From CAYLPJ01 sp964385465 (lineage in GTDB: Bacteria; Planctomycetota; Phycisphaerae; SM23-33): 56,306 nucleotides of DNA. The stretch spans positions 1 through 56,306 of the forward strand of contig CAYLPJ010000043.1 of the NCBI GenBank assembly GCA_964385465.1. The letters run 5' to 3'. Within the stretch, counting starts at the first letter, position 1. Each line of letters opens with the position of its first letter. Below, piece after piece: positions 41,501 through 49,742 of this stretch. The notes under the pieces are model-generated. The model was not told the origin of the DNA and ran no database searches. It saw nothing but the letters and a program-made list of their open reading frames with translations. Both the position numbers and the translations under genes were made by a program.

Positions 41501-43948
41501 TCAGTCCCCTCGCCCGCGCCGCCGACGAATGAGCACGGGCACGCTCGCGGCGGCGATCAGCAGCAGCGACGCCGGCTCGGGAAGCGCCTCCAGCTCCGGC
41601 GAGATCCAGCCGTAGGCCCGCTTGCCGAAGAGGTAGTCCGCGTAATCCACGTCCCCGTCGCCGTCGGTGTCGCCGTCGGCCCAGCCGGCGCCGTCATCGG
41701 TGCCGAACGCGGCCTGGAGGATCAGCAGATCGTCGCGGTCCACCGTGCCGCTCAGGTCGAAGTCCCCTTCGTGCAGCTCGCGGGCGGGGCCGCCGTTGCG
41801 GAAGTAGACGGCCAGGCCGTTCCGCTCGACCCACGCGCCGTCGCCCAGCAGCAGCTCGTCGGCGTAGAGCGCCTCGCCCGCGGCGCCCGCGGCGTTGTCG
41901 AACGCGTCGACAAGCTCCAGCCACACGCCGTCGCCGACTGCCAGGCAGCCGACGGCGAAGTTGTCGATCCACGCGTTGGCGTCGGCGCCGAGGTCGGCGC
42001 CGGCGGCCTCGACGCTCCGCGGACCCGGGCCGTCCACGCAGAGCGTCGCGGCCGAGAGGTCGAACGCGGCGGCACCCGTCGAGCCATTGGCGAAGTCGCC
42101 CGCCAGGCGGATGCAGGCCCCCGGGGCGGCGGTCAGCAGGCCGTCGGCCCCCACGCGCAACTCGGCCGCGGCGAGCTCCCGCCCGGCCTCGATCGCCAGC
42201 ATGCCGGGCCCGACGCGCATCGCCCCGGCGGCGGCGTCGGGGCAGTCCACCACGGCGGTGCCCCCGTTGCGAAGGAGCACCTTGCAGCCGGCGGCGGGCT
42301 GGTCGTAGGCCCACTGATTGGCGTCGGCCCAACCGGCGGAACCGCCGGGCGGCCCGGCCCAGAGGGCGGTCGGGTCGGCGACGGCGGCGCCCTCGATGGC
42401 GAAGTTCCAGTCGCGGTCGGCCGCGTAGGTCAGCGACCCGCCGTCGGTCCAGATGCCCAGGTTCGCGTAGCAGTCGTAGTCCTGGAAGTCGATCCACTGC
42501 GACCCGTCGAAGTAGAAGCTCTCGTTCGGCGCCGCGGCCGAGTGAATGTCGTACGGCGGCAGCTCGGGCCGCCCGCCCAGTGCGGCGGTCATCTGGTTTG
42601 ACGCGTCGAACGCCTGCGGGCTGGGCTGCCCGTCGGCCTCCAGGTGCACGCTCAACTCGAAGACCTGCCCGGGCTCGATCTCGACGGCATCCTCCAGCGA
42701 CACGCGGTGGTAGCCGGGGTGCTCGGCCATCCCGGTGACCGTCGCGACGGCCGGGGCGTCCAGGCCGGCCAGGTGCACGCCGACGGTGTAGGTCGCGTTG
42801 GGCTCGACGGTGTAGAAGCTGACGGCGGTGAGCTTCTCGAAGGCGTCGGCCTCGAAGCGGTTGGCGGCGGCCCGGATGGTCGGGTCGGCGGCGGTGTCGA
42901 ACTGCCAGCCGTGGAGGCTGTGGGAGTGGACGCGGTCGTACCGGACGGGCCCGACGCCGCGGAAGGCGACGGCGCCCATGGTGGGATGCCTGGCGGCGTG
43001 AACGTCGTCGTAGGCGACCCAGAACGAGCCGTCGCCGTTCCACGTGCTCCCCCAACTGTTGTGGCACAGCCACGCGCCGGTGTAGGCCGTCCCGCTGCGG
43101 ATGACCTGGCGTGTGTCGTCCCAGCCGATGATCGTCACCGAGTGGTTCACGTCCGCGGAACCGGTGTAGATCATATCGTCCGTGGAATAGCTGAAATTGG
43201 TCCACAGAATCGCCGTCGCCACCGCCCCGTTCTCCACGACCGACTGCTTGACCCGCCGGCGCTTCTGCTCGACGGTGCCCGTCAGCGACAGCCACTCGAT
43301 GTCCGTCGGCGCGAAGTGCGTGTAGGCCGCGTGCTCCAGCGGGATGCCGCCCGGCCGGCCCGCGACCTCGCTGCCGTCCAGCGAGTAGCCGAACTGGTCC
43401 TTGCCCGCGGAGTAGCTCGTCACCGGCGTGACGCCCGCGACCTCGTTGACTGCCCCCACGCGGGAGAGGTACGAGGCCACCACCTTGTAGTCCCCGCCCT
43501 GGTGGGCGGGCATCCCCCCGCCGTGGAGGTGGTCCCGCTCGGGCAGGGGGATGTCCGTGTTCGTCCCGGGCCAGGGCTCGCCCTGGGCGTGGTAGCCGCT
43601 GCCCCCCTCCTCGTCGCCGGGCTGGCCCTTGCGGTTGAAACCGTTGAACTTGTCCAGGTGGTACTCGGCGAGGTCCACGTCGGTCGCCGCCGACCACGGC
43701 GAGCCGTCGAACGACCACGCCCCGCCGGCCACCAGCACGCTCTCCATCGCCGACATCGTGCCGTGACACCAGCACGTCCCCCATACCTGGCTGCGGCAGA
43801 CGGTCGTGTGGTTCGTCGTGCCATCCCCGTACACGTCCCGCAGGTCGAAGGCCGTATCGGACGCCGACTGCCCCGCCGCCGGTCCGGCGGCCGCGCCCAG
43901 AAACAGAACAACGCAGGCGGTGGTGACAATCGCGGCGTGCGGCCTCAT
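41501..43948 (-). CDS. secreted C1A (papain-like) cysteine peptidase with dockerin-like repeats and PEP-CTERM tag
   Basis: Exported protein of 815 residues. Signal peptide about 1-26. The peptidase domain (about 30-330) has catalytic Cys59 in VWGTCWCHG, His269 in VNHSVTIIGWDD and Asn297 in LCHNSWGSTW, the papain order. A beta-sandwich region follows, with two predicted G-A-rich pectin-lyase-like or adhesin-like stretches (about 540-730). A dockerin-like pair of calcium loops comes next (GDFDLSGTVDRDDL and DGDTDGDGDVDYADYL, about 735-785). The C-terminus is a PEP-CTERM tag (LPEPASLLLIAAASVPVLIRRRR). No pro-domain was seen. GGAG precedes the ATG. It probably acts on or is fixed to the cell surface or matrix after exosortase processing; the substrate is unknown. 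Confidence 0.88.
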   Translation of the reverse strand: MRPHAAIVTTACVVLFLGAAAGPAAGQSASDTAFDLRDVYGDGTTNHTTVCRSQVWGTCWCHGTMSAMESVLVAGGAWSFDGSPWSAATDVDLAEYHLDKFNGFNRKGQPGDEEGGSGYHAQGEPWPGTNTDIPLPERDHLHGGGMPAHQGGDYKVVASYLSRVGAVNEVAGVTPVTSYSAGKDQFGYSLDGSEVAGRPGGIPLEHAAYTHFAPTDIEWLSLTGTVEQKRRRVKQSVVENGAVATAILWTNFSYSTDDMIYTGSADVNHSVTIIGWDDTRQVIRSGTAYTGAWLCHNSWGSTWNGDGSFWVAYDDVHAARHPTMGAVAFRGVGPVRYDRVHSHSLHGWQFDTAADPTIRAAANRFEADAFEKLTAVSFYTVEPNATYTVGVHLAGLDAPAVATVTGMAEHPGYHRVSLEDAVEIEPGQVFELSVHLEADGQPSPQAFDASNQMTAALGGRPELPPYDIHSAAAPNESFYFDGSQWIDFQDYDCYANLGIWTDGGSLTYAADRDWNFAIEGAAVADPTALWAGPPGGSAGWADANQWAYDQPAAGCKVLLRNGGTAVVDCPDAAAGAMRVGPGMLAIEAGRELAAAELRVGADGLLTAAPGACIRLAGDFANGSTGAAAFDLSAATLCVDGPGPRSVEAAGADLGADANAWIDNFAVGCLAVGDGVWLELVDAFDNAAGAAGEALYADELLLGDGAWVERNGLAVYFRNGGPARELHEGDFDLSGTVDRDDLLILQAAFGTDDGAGWADGDTDGDGDVDYADYLFGKRAYGWISPELEALPEPASLLLIAAASVPVLIRRRRGRGD

Positions 43949-44108
43949 GGAACCGTCCTCTCCTGGTCAATTCGGCTCGCATCTAGAATACCTCAGATGG
44001 AGCCGTTCACGTAGCTTCTTTCTCCATCGGACACAACGGCGGAGAGCTTCACGCCCGGCGTCCGAGGCCCGGGGGGAATTCGCGCGGCACGCGAGGCGGG
44101 GCGTACCG

Positions 44109-44114
44109 TATAAT
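44109..44114 (+). promoter_or_regulatory. TATAAT box 6 bases before the J-domain gene (leaderless start)
   Basis: A perfect TATAAT ends at 44114. The usual 6-7 base distance puts the first transcribed base at or next to the ATG at 44121. No good -35 box lies 16-18 bases upstream, and no Shine-Dalgarno is possible. Confidence 0.4.
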
Positions 44115-44120
44115 CCCCGC

Positions 44121-44765
44121 ATGGCGAAGGATCACTATGCCGTGCTGGGCATCGAACGGGACGCGACGCTCGAGGACGTCCGGGCCGCGTACCGCAAGGC
44201 GGCCTTGCGCCTTCACCCGGACACCTACGACGGCGACCCGGCCGAGGCCGAGGGGAAGCTCCGCGAGCTGATCGAGGCCTACCGCGCGGTCTCACGAGCC
44301 TTGGACCCGGCCAACGCCGCCGCCCGGGCCGAGGCGGAGAAAGGCGTCTTCGACCCCTCGGACTTCGCTCGGAAGGGCTACTCGGCGTACTACCGCGACC
44401 CCAAGGCCGAGGCCGAGGGCACCACCGTCGAGCTGTTCACCCGGCGCCTTCAGCCCAGCCGCCACGAGACCTGGACCTTCATGCTCCTCTGGATTCTCGC
44501 CGTCGCCGTCGGCGTGGGCGTGGGGATCCTGGCGGCCATCTACCGCACCAGCCAGGTGGGCATCGACAACCTGACGACGTGGGACCTGGTCCTGGCGATC
44601 GTGGTCGGCGAGGTGATCTACGTGGCCCTGGCGGCGGGCGCCTTCGTGCTGGTGATGCTGACGCGGAAGCTGGTGAAGCTGACCGTGCAGTTCGCCGCCG
44701 GCAGCTGGAACTTCCTCCCCGGCGCCCGCCGCGACCGCGACCTCCCGCAGCACCCCGACGAGTAA
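44121..44765 (+). CDS. J-domain membrane protein
   Basis: A 214-residue DnaJ-like protein that would recruit an Hsp70 to the membrane. The J-domain is at about 4-70 (DHYAVLGIERDATLEDVRAAYRKAALRLHPDT) with the required HPD motif at 32-34. After a linker, two hydrophobic helices lie near 120-142 (TFMLLWILAVAVGVGVGILAAIY) and 155-182 (LVLAIVVGEVIYVALAAGAFVLVML). There is no Gly/Phe region, zinc finger or substrate-binding domain, so it is not a general DnaJ. The ATG at 44121 is the natural start of the J-domain and has a TATAAT immediately upstream, suggesting a leaderless message. The client is unknown. Confidence 0.87.
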   Translation: MAKDHYAVLGIERDATLEDVRAAYRKAALRLHPDTYDGDPAEAEGKLRELIEAYRAVSRALDPANAAARAEAEKGVFDPSDFARKGYSAYYRDPKAEAEGTTVELFTRRLQPSRHETWTFMLLWILAVAVGVGVGILAAIYRTSQVGIDNLTTWDLVLAIVVGEVIYVALAAGAFVLVMLTRKLVKLTVQFAAGSWNFLPGARRDRDLPQHPDE

Positions 44766-44926
44766 CCGCGCTCCGCGGGACGGCCTTCCCCCCTCCCATC
44801 CGATGCCCCTCTCGCGTACGGGCCGGCGCTTCTCTATCTGCGCTCTTTGCCCGATCCCTACGGTCGGATACCATACGGCGGGTGTTGCATGGACATGGGG
44901 ACTGATCCCCGGACAGGAGCGAGAGA

Positions 44927-46240
44927 ATGGCAAACAGCGGGATGACGAGGCGAGAATTGCTGGGCAAGGCGGCCAAGGCCGGAGCGGCTGCGGTCGCGTT
45001 CCCGACCATCGTGCCCTCGACCGTGCTTGGCCGCGGCGGCGCCGTGCCGCCCAGCGAGAAGATCGTCATGGGCGCCATCGGCATACGCGGCCGGGGCATG
45101 CATGACCTTCGCTGGGTGATGGGCCAGGACGACGTGCAGATGATGGCGATCTGCGACGTGCAGAAGGTCCAGCGGGAGAAGGTCAAGGCGACGATCGACG
45201 CGCGGAACGGCAACAAGGACTGCAAGACGTACCCGGAGATCCGGGAGTTCCTGGCCGAGCGGGACGACATCGACGCGGTGCTGATCGCCACGGGGGACCG
45301 GTGGCACGCGCTGGCGAGCATCTACGCGATGCGCGCGGGCAAGGACGTGTACACCGAGAAGCCCTCGTGCATGACCATCGCCGAAGGGCAGGCCGTCGTG
45401 GACACCGCCCGGCGGTACGGGCGGGTCTACCAGACCGGCACGCAGCGGCTGAGCCAGTCGAACCACGTCTTCGCCATCGAGATGGCCCGGTCGGGCCGGC
45501 TGGGCAAGGTCCACACCGCCTACGCGCACATCGCGCCGTGGGACGCGGCGAAGATGAAGCACTCCTGGCGCCCGGGCCAGCCCCAGCCGCCCAAGGACGT
45601 CGTCGACTGGGACGCCTGGCTGGGCCCGTGCCCGTGGCGGCCCTACCACGAAAGCTACTGCCGCGGCGGCTGGCGCGGGTACTACGACTTCCACACGAGC
45701 TGCATCGGCGAATGGGGCGCGCACACGTTCGCCCAGGCCCAGGCCGGGCTGGACAAACTGGACACCTGCCCCGTCGAGTACGAGTACGTCGACAACGCCA
45801 CCGGCGACGGCATGGTGACGCACTTCGCCGACGGGACGCGACTGATTCTCTCCCGCGGAAAGCAGTACTGGCGCGGCTCCTGCGGGGAGCGGTTCGACGG
45901 GCCCGACGGCTGGGCCGCCGCCGCGGACGGCTACTCCCGCCCGGACGTGTCGGACCCGGCCATGCTCGGGCTGCTCAAGAAGGTCGTCGGCGAGTACACC
46001 GCCCGTACCGGCCGGGCCCTGGACCACGTGCGGAACTTCCTGGACTGCGTCAAGAGCCGCCAGGAAACCGTCGCCAACCCCACCGTCATGCACCGCTCCA
46101 TGAGTACCGTTCATGCCGCGAACATCTGCATGTGGCTCGGGCGAAGCCTCAAGTACGACCCCGTCAAGCAGGAGTTCCTCGGCGACGACGAGGCCAACAG
46201 CCTCCGCTCCCGCGCCATGCGCGAGCCTTGGATCATCTGA
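44927..46240 (+). CDS. Tat-exported Gfo/Idh/MocA family oxidoreductase
   Basis: Second periplasmic dehydrogenase of this family, 437 residues. The Tat leader is TRRELLGKAAKAGAAAVAFP (about 7-26). The Rossmann fold starts IVMGAIGIRGRGMHDLRWV, and AVLIATGDRWHALASIYAMRAGKDVYTEKPSCMTIAEGQAVV contains EKP. YQTGTQRLSQSNHVFA and the WDAWLGPCPWRPYHESYCRGGWRGYYDF block match planctomycete paralogues. AGGAG precedes the ATG; a TTGCCC/TACCAT pair 16 bases apart (44847-44874) is a possible promoter. A HEAT-repeat gene follows by 31 bases and is likely co-transcribed. Substrate unknown. Confidence 0.92.
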   Translation: MANSGMTRRELLGKAAKAGAAAVAFPTIVPSTVLGRGGAVPPSEKIVMGAIGIRGRGMHDLRWVMGQDDVQMMAICDVQKVQREKVKATIDARNGNKDCKTYPEIREFLAERDDIDAVLIATGDRWHALASIYAMRAGKDVYTEKPSCMTIAEGQAVVDTARRYGRVYQTGTQRLSQSNHVFAIEMARSGRLGKVHTAYAHIAPWDAAKMKHSWRPGQPQPPKDVVDWDAWLGPCPWRPYHESYCRGGWRGYYDFHTSCIGEWGAHTFAQAQAGLDKLDTCPVEYEYVDNATGDGMVTHFADGTRLILSRGKQYWRGSCGERFDGPDGWAAAADGYSRPDVSDPAMLGLLKKVVGEYTARTGRALDHVRNFLDCVKSRQETVANPTVMHRSMSTVHAANICMWLGRSLKYDPVKQEFLGDDEANSLRSRAMREPWII

Positions 46241-46271
46241 CCCTCTTTCGCACTGACAGGAGAAATGCCGC

Positions 46272-48440
46272 ATGTTCGGTATGATGAAGATCGTGACGGC
46301 CGCCGCGGTGCTGGCCGCCTTGCTGCCGTGCGGGGCCGTTCAGGCTGACGAGGCCGAGCAGCTCGCCGTCCTCGCCTCCGACGCCGGACGGTTCGAGAAG
46401 ACCCGGGCCTGCCGCGTCCTCGCACGGGTCGGGACCGCCAAGGCCGTCCCCGTCCTGGTCGGCCTGCTCGACGACAAGGAACTGTCCCACAACGCCCGCT
46501 ACGCGCTGGAGGCCATCGACGACCCGTCCGTGGACACCGCCTTCCGCAAGGCGCTGGTCGAGCTCAAGGGCGCCCCGCTGGTCGGCGCGATCGGCAGCGT
46601 CGGCGTCCGCCGGGACGCCCGGGCCGTCTCCCTGCTGGCGGGCATGCTGGCCGACGAGAACGCCGACGTCCGCCGCGCCGCCGCCCGTTCGCTGGGGCGC
46701 ATCGCCACCGCCCCGGCCGTCGACGAACTCACCAAGGCGCTGTCCGGCGCGTCCGGGCGGACGCGACAGGCTGTGTGCGAGGGCCTCCTCCGCTGTGCCG
46801 AGTCGGCCATGGAGGCCGGCCGACCGAAAGACGCCCTGGCCGTCTACACCCGCCTGAGCAAGGTCCCCGACGCCCCGCATCCGCTGCGTGCGGCCGTGCT
46901 GCGCGGGCTCGTGCTCGCGCCGGAATCGCCGGACCTCGCCACCCTCGGCGAGGCCCTGCGCGGGGACAGCTACGTGGCCTTCCTGGCCGCCAACCGCGTC
47001 GCGATAGAGCTGCCCGGCCCGGCGGTGACCAAGGTGCTGACCGGCGGGCTGGCCGCGCTGCCGCCCCAGCGGCAGATCGTGGTCCTGCGAACCCTCGGCG
47101 AGCGCGGCGACGCCTCGGCGGGCGACGCCCTCATGAAGCTCGCCGAGACCGGCGATGAGCCCGTCCGGCTGGCGGCAGTGGCCGCCCTGACACGCCTCGG
47201 CCACGCCCCCGCCGTACCCATGCTGGTCAAGTTGTCCACGGGCGACTCCGGCGACCTGGCCGACCTGGCCCAGCGGAGCCTGGCCAACTTCCCGGGCAAG
47301 CAGGGGCGCTCGGCCGTGCATCAACTCCTGGAATCCCCCGACGCCGAGACGCGGCGGCTGGCGGTCGACCTGATCAGCCGCCAGGCCCCCGACGAGGCGA
47401 TCGACGCGTTGGTCAAGGCGCTGAAGGACGACAGCGAGGACGTCCGGGCGGCGGCGCTGAAGGCGCTGCGCGACCTGGCGGGGCCCGGGCAGCTCAACAC
47501 GCTGCTGCGGTTCCTGGTGGCCGCCGAGACCGACTCGGACCGGGCCGGGGCCGAGGCCGCCCTGCGAGCCCTCTGCGCCCGCGAGGCCCGCACGGCGGGC
47601 GGGAAGATCGTCGTGCACAAGGCGGTCTACGGCAACCTGCCTGACGGCAAGCGGGCGGACGTGACGGGCAAGGTCGCGCGGATGGTGAAGCGCGGCGCGA
47701 CGTCGATCGAGGCGTCGAACGGCAACTTCGGCGATCCGGCCCAGGGAACGCAGAAGCAGCTCCGCGTGGACTACAGCGTCAACGGCGTCCGCCGCAGCGA
47801 GACGGTCAGGGAGCGCCAGACGATCAGCCTGAGCGCGAAGTTCGCCCCGCCGGAATTCGTCAACGCGTTCACGGTGGCGCTGGGCAAGGCGGGCGAGCAG
47901 GCCAAGGCGTCGCTGGTACGGGTCCTCCGGTCCGCCGGCGGCCCGGAAGCCCTCGCCGCTGTCCGTGCTGCGCGGAAGGACGACAGCGCCGCCGTCCGCG
48001 AGGCGGCGTTCCGGGCCCTCTGCGAATGGCCCACCCCCGACGCCCTGCCAACCGTCCTCGAACTCGCCCGCGGGGCCGGGACGCCCGTGGAGAAGGTGCT
48101 GGCGCTCCGCGGCGCCGTGCGGATGGCCGTCCAGCAGGCCGCCCCCGCCGCCGAGCGGGCCGGCAGCCTCGCCGAGGCGCTCGAACTGGCCGAACGCGAC
48201 AACGAGAAACGACTGGTCATCGGCGCCCTCGGGAACGTGCCGGCCGTCGAGTCGCTGGAGATCCTCGCCAAACAGCTCGATGAGCCCAAGCTGCGGCGCG
48301 AGGCGTGCCTGGCAGCCGTCGCCGTGGCCGAGGCCATCGCCAAGCAGCACCCCCAGGACGTCGCGCCGGTGATGAAGAAGGTCTCCCTGCTCGCGCGCGA
48401 CGCGAAGCTCTCCGCCCGCGCCAAGGCGCTTGCGGACTAG
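46272..48440 (+). CDS. large secreted HEAT-repeat protein
   Basis: Exported protein of 722 residues: signal peptide about 1-25 (IVTAAAVLAALLPCGAVQADEA) and then almost continuous HEAT-like helical repeats, each with an Ala/Leu-rich helix followed by D-V-R or D-P turns (AVPVLVGLLDDKELSHNARYAL, ALVKALKDDSEDVRAAALKAL). A non-repeat insert of about 70 residues near 460-530 (KIVVHKAVYGNLPDGKRADVTGKVAR...DYSVNGVRR) looks like a beta-domain. Such proteins are scaffolds in planctomycetes, often beside sugar dehydrogenases and cytochrome-type proteins. GGAGAAATG lies 8 bases before the ATG. It follows a Tat-exported oxidoreductase. Its stop codon shares a CTAG palindrome with the stop of the convergent beta-helix gene. 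Confidence 0.85.
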   Translation: MFGMMKIVTAAAVLAALLPCGAVQADEAEQLAVLASDAGRFEKTRACRVLARVGTAKAVPVLVGLLDDKELSHNARYALEAIDDPSVDTAFRKALVELKGAPLVGAIGSVGVRRDARAVSLLAGMLADENADVRRAAARSLGRIATAPAVDELTKALSGASGRTRQAVCEGLLRCAESAMEAGRPKDALAVYTRLSKVPDAPHPLRAAVLRGLVLAPESPDLATLGEALRGDSYVAFLAANRVAIELPGPAVTKVLTGGLAALPPQRQIVVLRTLGERGDASAGDALMKLAETGDEPVRLAAVAALTRLGHAPAVPMLVKLSTGDSGDLADLAQRSLANFPGKQGRSAVHQLLESPDAETRRLAVDLISRQAPDEAIDALVKALKDDSEDVRAAALKALRDLAGPGQLNTLLRFLVAAETDSDRAGAEAALRALCAREARTAGGKIVVHKAVYGNLPDGKRADVTGKVARMVKRGATSIEASNGNFGDPAQGTQKQLRVDYSVNGVRRSETVRERQTISLSAKFAPPEFVNAFTVALGKAGEQAKASLVRVLRSAGGPEALAAVRAARKDDSAAVREAAFRALCEWPTPDALPTVLELARGAGTPVEKVLALRGAVRMAVQQAAPAAERAGSLAEALELAERDNEKRLVIGALGNVPAVESLEILAKQLDEPKLRREACLAAVAVAEAIAKQHPQDVAPVMKKVSLLARDAKLSARAKALAD

Positions 48441-49672
48441 CTTCCGCTCGCGCCGGCTTCCGCCGACCGGCCTGCTGGGGCCTTCAACTCGTCGCCGTCG
48501 CGAGACGGCGGCTTGTAGGCGTCGGCGCCGACGTCTTCGAGGCGCGGGTCCTCGGAGGTAATCCGCATCCGCGGCGTGCCCGCCTCGGCCAGGCGCGGAT
48601 CCACGCCGTGGATGCCCCCGCGCTCGGGGACGGGCAGCCTCACCCGCCCGGGGCCGTACCAGGCGTTGCCCGCAAAGCGAAACGTCCGTGGGGCCGTGTG
48701 CGGGCCGACGTTCACCGCCACCCCCAGCCGCCCGTGGACGACGAGGTTCTTCTCGAACACCCCTTCGCCGCAAGGCTTGAACTTCGGGACCGGCTGCTCC
48801 TGGAGGATCCGCACCACCCACTTGGCCGGCATGTAGATCGTGTTGTGGTGCACGCGGCCGCCCCGCGCGGTCGCCCACGCCACGGCGCACAGCCCGCCGA
48901 CGAACCGGTTGCCCGCCACCGTGATGTCCGTGGCCTCGTGGTCGGTCGGCTTCGGGCGGAAGTACGCCAGCCCCGTGCTGCCGCCGATGTTGACCGGGCG
49001 CTGGCAGCCGTGGCGGCTGTCGAAGAAGCACCGGTGGATCAGGATCCCCTTCGACCCGCCCTTGGCCTGCACGCCGTGATGCTGGCTGTGCCCCCGCCGA
49101 GCGACGAACGAGCAACTCTCGATCACCCCGTCATGGCAGCCTACCATGTCGATCGCCGAGCCGCCCCATCCGGCGATGCGGCAGTCGCGGAGGACGAAGT
49201 CGTCCACGCCGGACATCTTCAGCCCGTCGTGGTTGCCGCGCGGGCCGATGTTCTCGATCGTCACGCCGTCCAGCACGATGTGGCGGGCCGGCGTCTCGAA
49301 GCTTCCGCCGTCGTCGATGTTGATCCCGTTGATCCGCGCCCCGCGGACCGCCACGTGCCGCAGCGTGACGTGTTCGCAGTCGCTCAGGTGGAGCCCCAGC
49401 GCCCCGCCCCCGAACACCGGCGGGCGGTTCGGGTCGGCGCCCTCGATCACGATCGGCTGACCCGCCCTGCCGCGGATCCGCGTGAAGTGATGGTTCGCGC
49501 CGTACGTCCCCGGCGCCAGGCGGACAGTCGTCCCCGGCCGGGCGGCCCGGACGGCCCGGACGAACCCGGGGGCGTCGGTCACGCCGACGACGCGCCCCTG
49601 CCCCGGGGCGGCAGCGGCCGCGGCGGCCAGGAGCAAGGCGGCGGGCAGCATGGGAATGGACCGTGAATGCAT
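48437..49672 (-). CDS. secreted right-handed parallel beta-helix protein (polysaccharide-lyase-like)
   Basis: Exported protein of 411 residues with signal peptide about 1-22 (MLPAALLLAAAAAAAPG). The first rungs resemble chondroitinase-B/PL6-type entries (GTTVRLAPGTYGANHHFTRIRGRAGQPIVIEG), followed by repeating short strands with N, D, G turns: HLSDCEHVTLRHVAVRGARINGINIDDG, NHDGLKMSGVDDFVLRDCRIAG, GSAIDMVGCHDGVIESCSF, HHGVQAKGGSKGILIHRCFF. The catalytic Lys/Arg pair of true PL6 lyases cannot be assigned by eye, so a lyase, epimerase or non-enzymatic binding protein are all possible. It lies downstream of the permease gene (70-base gap) on the same strand. Confidence 0.85.
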   Translation of the reverse strand: MHSRSIPMLPAALLLAAAAAAAPGQGRVVGVTDAPGFVRAVRAARPGTTVRLAPGTYGANHHFTRIRGRAGQPIVIEGADPNRPPVFGGGALGLHLSDCEHVTLRHVAVRGARINGINIDDGGSFETPARHIVLDGVTIENIGPRGNHDGLKMSGVDDFVLRDCRIAGWGGSAIDMVGCHDGVIESCSFVARRGHSQHHGVQAKGGSKGILIHRCFFDSRHGCQRPVNIGGSTGLAYFRPKPTDHEATDITVAGNRFVGGLCAVAWATARGGRVHHNTIYMPAKWVVRILQEQPVPKFKPCGEGVFEKNLVVHGRLGVAVNVGPHTAPRTFRFAGNAWYGPGRVRLPVPERGGIHGVDPRLAEAGTPRMRITSEDPRLEDVGADAYKPPSRDGDELKAPAGRSAEAGASGS

Positions 49673-49742
49673 GGTGCACCTTTCGTCTCGGGGTAGTCGG
49701 CGTCGTCCATCGCCGCCTGGCTCCGCGGTCGGCAGGGAGCGG

